The translations under genes and the position numbers were made by a program. From assembly GCA_963680875.1 (NCBI GenBank), contig OY804580.1:108999534-109063533 (forward strand): a DNA stretch of 64,000 nucleotides, in the 5' to 3' direction. Each line of letters begins with the position of its first letter. Positions within the stretch are counted from its first letter, which is position 1. The notes under the pieces were generated by a model, which searched no databases, was not told where the DNA came from, and was given only the letters and a program-made list of their open reading frames with translations. Positions 1 to 9,615 of the stretch are shown piece after piece. Source of the stretch: Bathymodiolus brooksi (taxonomy: Eukaryota > Mollusca > Bivalvia > Mytilida > Modiolidae).

Positions 1-701
1 CTAGTACGGACCTTATTGTAATATATCGATGCGACGTGGCTAGTACGGATCTTATTGTAATATATCTATACGACCGTGGCTAGTACGGACCTTATTGTAA
101 TATATCTATACGACCGTGGCTAGTACGGAACGTATTGTAATATATCTTTGCGACCGTGGCTAGTACGGATGTTATTGTAATATATATATACGACCGTGGC
201 TAGTACGGACCTTATTGTAATATATATATACGACCGTGGCTAGTACGGACCTTATTGTAATATATTTATACGACCGTGGCTAGTACGGATCTTATTGTAA
301 TATATCTATATGACCGTGGCTAGTACGAACCTTAATGTAATATATCTATACGACCGTGGCTAGTACGGACCTTATTGTAATATATCTATACGACCGTGGC
401 TAGTATGGACCTTATTGTAATATATATATACGACCGTGGCTAGTACGGACCTTATTGTAATATATATATACGACTGTCACTAGTACAGACCTTATTGCAA
501 TACATGTATATATATATATATATACGACCGTGGCTAGTACGGACCTTATTGTAATACATGTATATATATATATACGACCGTGGCTAGTACGGACCTTATT
601 GTAATACATGTATATATATACGACCGTGGCTAGTACGGACCTTATTGTAATACATGTATATATATATATATACGACCGTGGCTAGTACGGACCTTATTGT
701 A

Positions 702-736
<35 letters not shown>

Positions 737-840
737 CGACCGTGGCTAGTACGGACCTTATTGTAATACATGCATATATATATATACGACCGTGGCTAGT
801 ACGGACCTTATTGTAATATATCTATTGTAATATATCTATA
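1..840. repeat. 40-bp minisatellite with expanding TA tracts
   Basis: About 19 copies of a unit starting CTAGTACGGACCTTATTGTA and ending CGACCGTGG. The first 12-13 copies keep a 40-bp spacing (for example starts at 41, 81, 121, 161). From about 481 on, an internal TATATA tract grows and unit length rises to about 47-62 bp. The array is cut by the left window edge. It lies downstream of the MAM exon on the minus strand, so it is probably intronic to that gene. The short plus- and minus-strand ORFs in it are by-products of the repeat. Confidence 0.95.
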
Positions 841-845
841 ACAGT

Positions 846-940
846 ATTATTAGGCTTTCCAATCTTTCGATTTTCAGCGTAACTTATGAAGGTTATTCCA
901 GACATGGTGTCGTGCGCACTAAGATTGATATCTACGATTT
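846..940 (+). repeat. Dispersed repeat family A, copy 1
   Basis: This segment contains GGCTTTCCAATCTTT, then an AGCGT-AC block, then GGTTATTCCAGA and GTCGTGCGCACTAA. The same ordered blocks recur at 14462-14560 (plus) and, inverted, at 11385-11500. The copy begins within about 10 bases of the end of the 40-bp minisatellite. The family is not named here; it looks like the conserved end of a mobile element that is common in bivalves. Confidence 0.7.
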
Positions 941-1019
941 ATTTATAAAGGGAACGAACTCTTACTAAGTTTCAACAGTGCTGGGTTAAGATCAAATGAT
1001 AGAAATAAATAATATTTAC

Positions 1020-1172
1020 CTTTCTGTGTACCAAATGTGTTATCAGTCAATGGCTGGCCTCCAATTGTCCATCCAGCCTTTCTATGAGTCCACATGAATT
1101 GACCAGTTGAAATATCAGTAAATCCACACATGCCAGGTGTCTCAAAATTACAGTTGTTATTAACCAGTTCAT
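1020..1172 (-). CDS. MAM-domain exon (N-terminal part of the domain)
   Basis: A 153-bp internal exon on the minus strand, with acceptor TTTTGTAG at its upstream end and donor GTAAAT at its downstream end. Both boundaries are phase 1, as is usual for shuffled MAM/LDLa modules. The translation contains NNCNFETPGMCGFTD, then a WTH motif and GGQPLTDNTFG, which matches the start of MAM domains (CxFE..xCG(F/W)..D...W.R, then DHT..G). About 51 residues are encoded; the rest of the domain (usually about 160) must lie left of the window. The exon lies 1.2 kb downstream of the stop of the protease gene, on the same strand. It could be the 5' part of a paralogous neighbour, or an alternative 3' module of the same gene, since all phase-1 donors of that gene would join in frame. 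Membership is inference; the domain call is firm. Confidence 0.75.
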
Positions 1173-2357
1173 CTACAAAATGTAACCATAGTTATTCCTT
1201 AGCTTGAAATATTAAGAAAATCATCAACTATATACCACTGGCAAATATGTTTAATTACATTATTGATATCATTTATGTGTCTGCACATTTTAGCCTTGTG
1301 TGTTTAGTGTTTAATTATAATGTGAAGGTCATTAGCTATGATTATGGATGTTTGAAGGCGCATGCATAGCTATATCATGACGGCCAGTTTTATTGGACGA
1401 TAGAAAAACTGTGATTCCGTCAGAAAACCTGCGACCTTTCGTTAGTGACTGAAAATGATTTCACATAAAATGTCTTTGTTTTTTGTCTTTGTAAGTGCCC
1501 TACGACACTATATAACACTCTTGTAATTTAGAGTTGCACGTGTATAAATTAAAACTCTCTGGTAACTGTCTCTCGTGTATAAAATCGATTCGCGTACACT
1601 TTATATAATTAACAACCCGAATTTGAACTTACAAATTTAAATAGTGACATGCTGTTACATATTGCATAATAACGTTCGCCTGATACAATATATAGTTTTA
1701 TTCGGTGGAAAGGATACAAAATAAAAGATGTCGAGTGTATGCAATTCCTAACACACATTCTGTATATGTTCCCGTGTCTAAGAGTTAAACCTTATGCAAT
1801 TCCATTATATTGCAACATATGCATACACATAGACGTTAGAGAATACAGAAGAGGCAATCAAAAAGGACATTCCAGAGAAACTGGCAACATAGGGTACACA
1901 AGACGAAGAAAAACAAACCAAACCATAACACAATATGTAGTGGACACCACTATGCGTAAGCAAGCACAAATTACGTAAATAAGACATGGGCCTTCCTACA
2001 AACAACTGGAGGTTAAGACGAAGCGAACATCACTTTTATGCGGAAGGAAATGACAACTGACATCACAACACGGAAATCAGAACGTAAAGACACATAATAG
2101 GACAACTCAAAATACTAAAAAGATGAGCAACACGAACCCCACCAAAAACCCGGGGGTGAAGTCAGGTACTCGTGAAGGGTAAGCAGTTCCCGTCTCTCTC
2201 AATTCATATATAAGACACCCGCCATGTTACTCATGTATATATACAGTTAATGCACATAGGACACCATTATATGCAACAAACTCAAATAAGATAAATAACA
2301 TATGAGCCCCCCTACAAACAACTGGGGGTAAAGACGAAATTTAAGTTTGCATCGCTT
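1173..2357. other. 3' flank of the protease gene: candidate poly(A) site and old repeats
   Basis: No coding exon is recognised here. On the minus strand the protease stop at 2358-2360 is followed by this region, which would include the 3' UTR. The nearest AATAAA on that strand is at 1697-1702. Two diverged direct copies of a segment of about 90 bp are present (about 1939-2025 and 2262-2341); both carry GGACACCA near the start and CTACAAACAACTGG near the end. A piece of the dispersed repeat that founded the 62-bp array lies inverted at about 2090-2200. Confidence 0.5.
2090..2200 (-). repeat. Dispersed repeat family B, inverted fragment
   Basis: Plus-strand blocks AACACGAACCCCACCAAAAA and GAAGGGTAAGCAGTTCC are the reverse complement of blocks at 5635-5700 (GGAACTGCTTACCCTTC, then GGGTTCGTGTT) and at 10015-10080. 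The 3' portion of the family that carries the 62-bp unit is absent here. Confidence 0.6.
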
Positions 2358-2528
2358 TCAGATACCTCTTTCTATTACAGACATGATCCACGACATGTAC
2401 TCTGTAATTCTTGTATAAACTCCTGGAGAATTAGGTGCACCACACACAGAGCTACCTCAGCTTGTAATCCCCACCAACGTCCATGTTGTTTGATCTCTAC
2501 TACACATAAGTGGACCACCACTATCACC
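2358..2528 (-). CDS. Protease terminal exon: Ser195 box and C-terminus, with in-frame TGA
   Basis: Acceptor TTTTGCAG precedes GGT GAT AGT GGT GGT, the GDSGGP box carrying the nucleophile Ser195. The frame then reads LMCSRDQTTWTLVGITS and meets TGA at 2457-2459, exactly where trypsin-fold proteases have the Trp215 of the S-W-G segment lining the S1 pocket. The same frame continues after the TGA with GSSVCGAPNSPGVYTRI, EYMSWI and a natural stop at 2358-2360, which is a normal protease C-terminus. So a single TGG-to-TGA change (or base error) truncates an otherwise intact exon. The loss removes the S1 wall, the Cys191-Cys220 partner and the C-terminal helix, so the truncated product should be inactive. 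The entry phase is 0 and matches the CAG end of the upstream exon. Confidence 0.85.
2457..2459 (-). other. Premature TGA at protease Trp215
   Basis: Reads GGG ATT ACA AGC TGA GGT AGC on the minus strand; the family consensus at this place is (I/V)-x-S-W-G. Downstream conservation of the frame shows the change is recent, or an error. Confidence 0.85.
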
Positions 2529-2847
2529 CTGCAAAATAATACATTGTAGTACTAATATAATTCTCTTCTAGAATAACATTACTCAGGTACGCTCAAAGTC
2601 AAAAGATTCAAAAGTCAAATAATGTATCCATAGTCTGTCTTTCAACAATGAATTTTCATTATTTGCATTTTTTTTTACATCTGTTAGATCTGGAAAACAC
2701 CTGCATGACGGCAACATTTCACTTAGAGGGAAGGTGTTTTGGGGCTATTGATTCTTGCCTCTTTTTTTTGCGATGTTCCTATTATATTTTGGAACTGGTC
2801 AGAAGTGTGATATGTTTTGTTTTTCCTTTATTTCAAATTCTATTGTA

Positions 2848-3147
2848 ACTGACAACATACATAAATTATTCACAGTATTAACTGACAACATACATAAATT
2901 ATTCACAGTATTAACTGACAACATACATAAATTATTCACAGTATTAACTGACAACATACATAAATTATTCACAGTATTAACTGACAACATACATAAATTA
3001 TTCACAGTATTAACTGACAATATACATAAATTATTCACAGTATTAACTGGCAACATACATAAATTATTCACAGTATTAACTGACAACATACATAAATTAT
3101 TCACAGTATTAACTGACAACATATATAAATTATTCACAGTATTAACT
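2848..3147. repeat. 33-bp minisatellite, 9 copies
   Basis: Nine near-identical copies of a 33-bp unit containing ACTGACAACATACATAAATT and TTCACAGTATTA. Single-base variants occur in copies 6, 7 and 9. Because 33 is a multiple of 3 the array is open on both strands (plus frame TDNIHKLFTVL), which explains the overlapping ORFs. It lies in the intron between the last two protease exons. Confidence 0.95.
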
Positions 3148-3346
3148 GGCATAATAATCAAATATCATGTCTCACAATATAAAGAGAAGCCGAAATATAG
3201 AAAATATAGTCCGCTTGTAACTGTTAGCTACCACACTATTAATCAGATATTTGAAAACAAACTGCAGTATAAGCAAATGAAATAACATTATTTCTTTCCG
3301 TAATCTTGACATAACCTACCATCTATAACTCAATTCAGTTTCTTAC

Positions 3347-3495
3347 CTGACATGAATCTGCACCTCCTTCCAATAATCCAGCACATATCATACTCTCGTT
3401 TATCTGAGTCGAGTACGCCCTACTGCATTTTGTATTTGTCCAGAGATGTACTTTAGCATGTTGAAGGGTATTAGGTAGATATTGCGAGGTTTTAT
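3347..3495 (-). CDS. Protease exon with the Asp189 region
   Basis: 149 bp, acceptor ATTTTCAG and donor GTAAGA. It enters in phase 1 and leaves in phase 0. It encodes KTSQYLPNTLQHAKVHL, CSRAYSTQINESMICAG and LLEGGADSCQ, matching the segment of trypsin-type domains between the GWG(T) motif and the GDSGGP box. In DSCQ the Asp aligns with residue 189 at the base of the S1 pocket, which predicts cleavage after Arg or Lys. Cysteines of the 168-182 and 191-220 disulfides are present. No lesion was seen in this exon. Confidence 0.85.
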
Positions 3496-4324
3496 CTGAA
3501 ATTTTAATACACGCAGTTTTTCAATTTTATTAGTAAACTTGATAATTTATATAGAACGTCTAAGCAAACGATGACACATTTTGTCTAAATATCATGAAAA
3601 ACAAACACAAAAAACCCAAGTCAGACAGTATATGGATGCAGAACACAACAGCAAATGAACAAAAACCTGACAACATGAACTCCCCCAAAAACATTTACAT
3701 GGCGGTCATTTGGAAGACTTCGTAGTCGTGGAGTCGTCATTTCCAAATCCAGGTAATTTAAATGGAATAAACAACTTCATGGAAACTGATGATCCACTAA
3801 TTCATAATGACGACAATATTATTTGTGAAACAATGTCTTGCATATCCCTTTATCGCAACCTTGGTATGGCAGTTTCCTAGCAAAACTATTCTTTAGAAGT
3901 GTACTTGATTCAACTAGAATACAAACGCTAAATATGCAGGAAACACGGTAATGAAGCTTTTAAAGAAAGGAAAATGTACTACTAGAAAATCAGAGGGTAT
4001 TATCAAGCGAGTAAGAGAGAAATCACACTCATGAATTAATATGCAATAGTGATTTATCATTACGTACTTCCTCTATCATTATTATACATTTAAGTAATAT
4101 ACTATACTATAAACTCTCTATGGATGTTTGTGTAATCTATAACATTTGGAAACATGGAACTAGCTTAACACCGCCACTTTTATTGAAGTGACTGTAGCAA
4201 GCCACGAATGTGGACGGTCATGTATTTGTGTGTTATGGTTATCGATTTCCATGACTTTTCTATTGGAATTTGGAATTGTTCCGACAGCGTGGTATGTATT
4301 GCTCTTCATTTTATTGATACATAC
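3496..4324. other. Intron between protease exons; repeat fragment only
   Basis: Around 3590-3710 the plus strand carries blocks such as ACATGAACTCCCCCAAAAAC that resemble inverted pieces of dispersed family B. The rest shows no recognised feature. A stop-to-stop frame at about 3670-3880 (plus) is discussed among the rejected items. Confidence 0.5.
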
Positions 4325-4590
4325 CTGACGGATCTGTTGTGCCCCAGCCTGCAATATAACAAACACTATCATATGGTATACTCTGTCTCAGATGTGGTAG
4401 ACATATTGGTCGTGTGACGTCATCAAATGTTACTGGTTGTTGTAGACGTAACAATGCGATGTCAGCATTGTTTATAGAAACGTAATTAGGATGACGAACT
4501 ATCGCAGCCACCCGTAGAATTTTACCATTTCTGCCATCTTTATAGTTGGTGCCTATTATAATCGATATCATATGGGGTGTGTTCATGCTA
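4325..4590 (-). CDS. Protease exon with catalytic Asp102
   Basis: 266 bp, acceptor ACATTTCAG, donor GTATGT; it enters in phase 2 and leaves in phase 1. It encodes MISIIIGTNYKDGRNGK, IVRHPNY, NNADIALLRLQQPV, RPICLP and CYIAGWGTTDPS. NNADIALL holds Asp102 of the catalytic triad; HPNY and PICLP are standard landmarks of the S1A fold, and CYIAGWG is the usual turn before the 140s loop. Length and order are normal for the family and no lesion was seen. The ORF extends upstream of the acceptor only by chance. Confidence 0.9.
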
Positions 4591-5059
4591 CTGAAATGTA
4601 TAAGTTTGTATTTATGGGTTATGAATATGGGTGTATACTGCAACTTTTACCAATATTTCAAGAATATTTTGGCCGTCGGTATACTAGTAAACTATAGAGT
4701 ACTACGAGAAACACATCGACCTGTAGCAAGTCATTTACACACCACACCAGCCATTTAACATACTTAACGTTGTTATCTCCTCCTTTACTAATTTGATTGT
4801 TATGTGTAATATGTTAAGTAATTCAATCATTTCTGCAATAAGTATCGATAACATAAAAGCAATAGATGCGCTTTGAGTGATTACCTAGTTTTTAATTGAA
4901 ATACTCAACAGTATTTATTCTTACCATGATCATAACATTAATTGTCGTATTATATATATTCAACAAAAATGGTGGAACAGTGATGTATAGTATATCTACT
5001 GTTGATAGTGCGAAAGATTTTGATTATTCCAGTAGAAATATTATGATACTTAATTTTGC
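4591..5059. other. Intron; no feature recognised
   Basis: AT-rich sequence between the Asp102 and His57 exons. I see no repeat array, no mobile element end and no additional exon here. Confidence 0.5.
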
Positions 5060-5225
5060 AAGCAATGTCCGGCTGTTACCACCCATGTACCTGATATCAA
5101 TGCACCTCCGCAAACAAAATAATCCCCGATTCGTATTCCTACTGTCCATGGCCATTGTCCAAGATAAGACTGCGAACCACCAATAATATAGGGAATCATT
5201 AGCGAAGGACTTCTCTCTCCACACT
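5060..5225 (-). CDS. Protease exon with activation site and catalytic His57
   Basis: Acceptor CCATATTGCAG is followed by AG TGT GGA, completing a Glu codon from the SRCR exon. It encodes CGERSPSLMIPY, then IIGGSQSYLGQWPWTVGI, VCGGALISGTWVVTAGHC. IIGG is the mature N-terminus, Cys of CGE is the usual tether to the catalytic domain, and AGHC holds His57. Two oddities: the residue before IIGG is Tyr (codon 5188-5190) and not the Arg/Lys expected for tryptic activation; and no GT donor follows AGHC. The frame runs into TAA at 5050-5052. The end at 5060 is chosen because a GC donor (GCAAAA at 5059-5054) leaves phase 2, fitting the next exon and giving AGHCF-S. Confidence 0.75.
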
Positions 5226-5448
5226 CTGCAATATGGGAAAATTCCTTATTCAACAACTTAACAAACGTGATAACAAGAGGCTATTGCAAGTTGTTTCATT
5301 TACATAAAAGCTGCATGGCAACCTCCAAACACAATGCATTCATTTACTCTTCGTCATATGGGAGAGTTTGGATATTTCATCTGTACCACAAAACTAACGA
5401 CCTCTCCTTCAAGAAGTTTATCCCGCTTTAGATAAAACTATAAGTTCT

Positions 5449-5464
5449 ATATATATATATATAT
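5449..5464. repeat. Short (AT)n microsatellite
   Basis: A 16-bp AT dinucleotide run in the intron between the His57 and SRCR exons. Confidence 0.85.
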
Positions 5465-5624
5465 GGGTTCTCTGATGGAGTGGTGAAGAAGCATGCATTT
5501 TCGTGAATATTATATATTCAAAAGAAATAACAATAAAATCATTTGAAAATTCAACGGTTTCCAATTATGGGTAATATTCCCCTTTAGATTTCGACACAAC
5601 GATGAAACAAGAATAATACGACGG

Positions 5625-5760
5625 GTTCTGTATGTGAAGCAGGAACTGCTTACCCTTCCGCAGCACCAGTGGATGCTTCCTGTTTTAATTGGGTTCGTGT
5701 TCTTGATCTTTGGTTTTCTGTGTGTAGTTTGTAGATCGTTGTTTGTCCTGTTGTCCTTTT
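5625..5760 (+). repeat. Dispersed repeat family B, copy feeding the 62-bp array
   Basis: This segment carries GGAACTGCTTACCCTTCCGC, GGGTTCGTGTTCTTGATC and TTTGTAGATCGTTGTTTGTC, and runs without a break into the first 62-bp unit. The same ordered blocks occur at 9990-10175 (plus) and, inverted, at 9070-9190, where only one 62-bp unit (or less) follows. This shows that the 62-bp array grew from the 3' part of this dispersed repeat. Confidence 0.75.
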
Positions 5761-8005
5761 TCTTTTGGCCATTGTATTGTCTATCCTTCTTCAACTTACG
5801 GCTTCTGATGACCCCTTTGGTATCTTTTGGCCATTGTATTGTCTGTCCTTCTTCAACTTACGGCTTCTGATGACCCCTTTGGTATCTTTTGGCGATTGTA
5901 TTGTCTGTCCTTCTTCAATTTACGGCTTCTGATGACCCCTTTGGTATCTTTTGGCGATTGCATTGTCTGTCCTTCTTCAACCTACGGCTTCTGATGACCC
6001 CTTTGGTATCTTTTGGCGATTGTATTGTCTGTCCTTCTTCAACTTACGGCTTCTGATGACCCCTTTGGTATCTTTTGGCGATTGTATTGTCTGTCCTTCT
6101 TCAACTTACGGTTTCTGATGACCCCTTTGGTATCTTTTGGCCATTGTATTGTCTGTCCTTCTTCAACTTACGGCTTCTGATGACCCCTTTGGTATCTTTT
6201 GGCGATTGTATTGTCTGTCCTTCTTCAACTTACGGCTTCTGATGACCCCTTTGGTATCTTTTGTCGATTGCATTGTCTGTCCTTCAACTTACGGCTTCTG
6301 ATGACCCCTTTGGTATCTTTTGTCGATTGCATTGTCTGTCCTTCTTCAACTTACGGCTTCTGATGACCCCTTTGGTATCTTTTGTCGATTGCATTGTCTG
6401 TCCTTCTTCAACTTACGGCTTCTGATGACCCCTTTGGTATCTTTTGTCGATTGTATTGTCTGTCCTTCTTCAACTTACGGCTTCTGATGACCCCTTTGGT
6501 ATCTTTTGGCGATTGTATTGTCTGTCCTTCTTCAACTTACGGCTTCTGATGACCCCTTTGATATCTTTTGGCGATTGTTTTGTCTATCCTTCTTCAACTT
6601 ACGGCTTCTGATGACCCCTTTGGTATCTTTTGTCGATTGCATTGTCTGTCCTTCTTCAACCTACGGCTTCTGATGACCCCTTTGGTATCTTTTGGGGATT
6701 GCATTGTCTGTCCTTCTTCAACTTACGGCTTCTGATGACCCCTTTGGTATCTTTTGGCGATTGTATTGTCTGTCCTTCTTCAACTTACGGCTTCTGATGA
6801 CCCCTTTGGTATCTTTTGTCGATTGTATTGTCTGTCCTTCTTCAACTTACGGCTTCTGATGACCCCTTTGGTATCTTTTGGCGATTGTATTGTCTGTCCT
6901 TCTTCAACTTACGGCTTCTGATGACCCCTTTGGTATCTTTTGGCGATTGCATTGTCTATCCTCTTTCAACCTACGGCTTCTGATTACCCCTTTGGTATCT
7001 TTTGTCGATTGCATTGTCTGTCCTTCTTCAACCTACGGCTTCTGATGACCCCTTTGGTATCTTTTGGCGATTGTATTGTCTGTCCTTCTTCAACTTACGG
7101 CTTCTGATGACCCCTTTGGTATCTTTTGGCCATTGTATTGTCTGTCCTTCTTCAACTTACGGCTTCTGATGACCCCTTTGGTATCTTTTGGCGATTGTAT
7201 TGTCTGTCCTTCTTCAATTTACGGCTTCTAATGACCCCTTTGGTATCTTTTGGCCATTGTATTGTCTATCTTTCTTCAACTCACGCTTCTGATGACCCCT
7301 TTGGTATCTTTTGGCGATTGTATTGTCTGTCCTTCTTCGACTTACGGCTTCTGATGACCCCTTTGGTATCTTTTGGCGATTGTATTGTCTGTCCTTCTTC
7401 AACTTACGGGTTCTGATGACCCCTTTGGTATCTTTTGGCCATTGTATTGTCTATCTTTCTTCAACTCACGCCTTCTGATGACCCCTTTGGTATCTTTTGG
7501 CGATTGTATTGTCTGTCCTTCTTCAACTTACGGCTTCTGATGACCCCTTTGGTATCTTTTGGCCATTGTATTGTCTATCTTTCTTCAACTCACGGCTTCT
7601 GATGACCCCTTTGGTATCTTTTGGCGATTGTATTGTCTGTCCTTCTTCAACTTACGGCTTCTGATGACCCCTTTGGTATCTTTTGGCGATTGTATTGTCT
7701 GTCCTTCTTCAACTTACTGGTTCTGATGACCCCTTTGGTATCTTTTGGCCATTGTATTGTCTATCTTTCTTCAACTCACGGCTTCTGATGACCCCTTTGG
7801 TATCTTTTGGCGATTGTATTGTCTGTCCTTCTTCAACTTACGGCTTCTGATGACCCCTTTGGTATCTTTTGGCCATTGTATTGTCTATCTTTCTTCAACT
7901 CACGGCTTCTGATGACCTCTTTGGTATCTTTTGGCCATTGTGTTGTCTGTCCTTCTTCAATCTACGTCTTCTGATGACCCTCTGATGACCCCTTTGGTAT
8001 CTTCA
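5757..8005. repeat. 62-bp minisatellite, about 36 copies
   Basis: The unit contains TTTTGGCGATTGTATTGTCT, GTCCTTCTTCAACTTACGGC and TTCTGATGACCCCTTTGGTA. Variants (GGCCATT, GTCGATT, ATCTTTC) form local runs, suggesting several rounds of block duplication. One unit near 6285 has lost 3 bp and the last units are degenerate. The array ends about 40 bp from the SRCR exon, inside the intron between SRCR and protease exons. Open frames of up to 96 codons in it are fortuitous. Confidence 0.95.
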
Positions 8006-8044
8006 AGCTTTTCCTAGATTGTATTTCCTGACGATAAGACATAC

Positions 8045-8193
8045 CTTCTTTACTACAACTTAGTATAACTTCAGTATGACTTTGACACGTGGTAGTAGGC
8101 TGTAAGTTATTGTACATCAGCTTGTTATTTACGTTATACTGATTTGACATGAATACTTTCTGGGTTGATGGTACAATGTTTGAATTTGAGAAT
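8045..8193 (-). CDS. SRCR domain, C-terminal exon
   Basis: 149 bp, acceptor TTTTTTGCAG, donor GTATGT; it enters in phase 2 and leaves in phase 1. Only one frame is open through it. It encodes FSNSNIVPSTQKVF, then TTTCQSHTEVILSCSKE, which resembles the end of SRCR domains in mosaic proteases (a C-x(8-10)-C pair before the hinge cysteine). Joined to the next exon it gives SCSKE-E-CGERSP, the normal SRCR-to-protease hinge. The middle part is divergent, so the domain assignment leans on the preceding exon and on position. Confidence 0.75.
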
Positions 8194-8689
8194 CTGCAAA
8201 AAATAAAACAATAAAGTGTCCTGCATTTCACAATAACATATACAGATGATAACAATGGGGTTCATTACATTACCATGTTGTTTATTCTTACTCGGATGTT
8301 AATTTCGGTCACTAGAGGAATATTAATTATCTTTTCATTATTATACACACCGCCAGCACAGTTGTAAATTATAATAGAAAAATCGCAGAAATAGAGAAAA
8401 CTCGATACCTGGCGCAATAAATAACACATTTACTACTAGTAGCTCAATGATTTGTCATTTATATATATATGCTTTATGAACGTGTGATGAGGAACACCAA
8501 TAAAAGGTCTGTCCCTTCATGGACACTATTTCTCTTTGAAGGTATCTCGTGTTAATTGAAGTCTATGTCTATTGTTTTCCCATGTATTTGTTAACCTTTG
8601 GTTTATTAATGTTTTTTAGTTCGCCAAATGTGAACGTTATAGATATCTCACAAGAAAAGTTTCACGATCTCATAGGGATAATCAGCAGT

Positions 8690-8760
8690 AAATTGAAAAC
8701 AGACATACAATACAATGACAAAAAGAAAAAGGAGAAAAAGACAAACAATGATCCGGAAAT
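8690..8760 (-). repeat. Dispersed repeat family B, inverted fragment
   Basis: The plus-strand GACATACAATACAATGACAA and AAAAGACAAACAATGATCC match the reverse complement of the family B segment before and at the start of the 62-bp unit. Flanking intron sequence from 8194 to 8690 shows nothing else. Confidence 0.55.
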
Positions 8761-9069
8761 AATACATATTTCATTCTACCTTCGTTTCAGGTGGTACCAT
8801 ACACTTCAGGTAAAATTTGATCTCCTCGTTTAATTTTTTTAATTTTTTTTGGCAGTGTGTTTGAATATATCCACTGTAATAAATATCAAAATTTTAGCAA
8901 ATTTCAACCAACAGACTCAGAGCTATACATTCACTAGCCACATAGCAGCTTTTCTCTCTGTGGTTTTGATCACCGAGATGCTTGAAATATGCATACAAAC
9001 ATCATATGATCAAAACGTTCAACTGATTTTAAAGAGTTATCTCTCTGTAGTGTATGGTACCCCCTTAAT

Positions 9070-9190
9070 AAGAGATTGCAGATATCAAAGGGGTAATCCG
9101 AAATCGAAGAAGAACAGACAACTCAATGGTCAAAAGAAAAAGGACAAAAGGACAAATAACGATCTACAAAACCCTACACAAAAATCGAGC
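9070..9190 (-). repeat. Dispersed repeat family B, inverted single-unit copy
   Basis: Read on the minus strand: TTTTGTAGATCGTTATTTGT, then CTTTTTCTTTTGACCATTGA, then ACCCCTTTGATATC. It lines up with 5715-5830 and holds exactly one 62-bp unit, so it represents the unamplified state. Confidence 0.75.
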
Positions 9191-9340
9191 ATGCTTAATC
9201 TTTTATTTGTTTTATAAATAACACCCAAGTCATTGACACAGTAAGCTTGATTATAATTCTGAATACGATATATATTTTAAATTAAACTTTATTTAATAAC
9301 ATGGTGTGAAGTTTGTTTAAAATAATTTAAAACAACTTAC

Positions 9341-9455
9341 CTATGCGAAAGATATTTACATAAGAACTTTCCCATAGACACATTCCAGTTGTCACCACAT
9401 AATGGAAGCAGCGAGGATCCATACCGAAGATGTAAACCTTTGTCACTCAGAGTTA
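9341..9455 (-). CDS. SRCR domain, N-terminal exon
   Basis: 115 bp, acceptor TTTCTTTAG, donor GTAAGT; it enters in phase 1 and leaves in phase 2. It encodes TLSDKGLHLRYGSSLLP, then LCGDNWNVSMGKFLCKYLSH. The pattern (V/L)CxDxW(N), five to seven residues, xxC(K/R)xL(G/S)(H/Y) is the SRCR signature (compare VCDDGWND..LGxxVCRQLG). The junctions G+TA at its start and AG+A at its end give Val and Arg, both in frame. No lesion seen. Confidence 0.8.
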
Positions 9456-9615
9456 CTAAAGAAAATCAAGTCACGTTTTAACGATTGTAGTATACATATT
9501 TATTACATACTTAGTTCAAATAAAGGCATTTTTGTATGACCAATATGACCGGAAGTAACTGTCCATATTTTCACACCCCGGGAAAATAACCGGTTATTGG
9601 ATTACTACAAGATCA

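Noticed and set aside
2457..2459. TGA read as selenocysteine
   Set aside because: The family residue here is Trp, not Cys, and no SECIS-like element was recognised in the 3' flank; a mutation or base error is simpler.
2755..3285. 176-codon plus-strand ORF and its minus-strand counterpart
   Set aside because: Made of nine 33-bp repeats in an intron; open on both strands for arithmetic reasons.
3670..3880. Stop-to-stop plus-strand frame of about 66 codons with protein-like composition
   Set aside because: No upstream ATG, no splice-site pair that I could justify, no recognised family, and its first part overlaps a dispersed repeat fragment.
5510..5870. Overlapping ORFs at the start of the 62-bp array as hydrophobic small proteins
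   Set aside because: They translate the dispersed family B repeat and its first array units; the same frames recur at each copy with stops and shifts.
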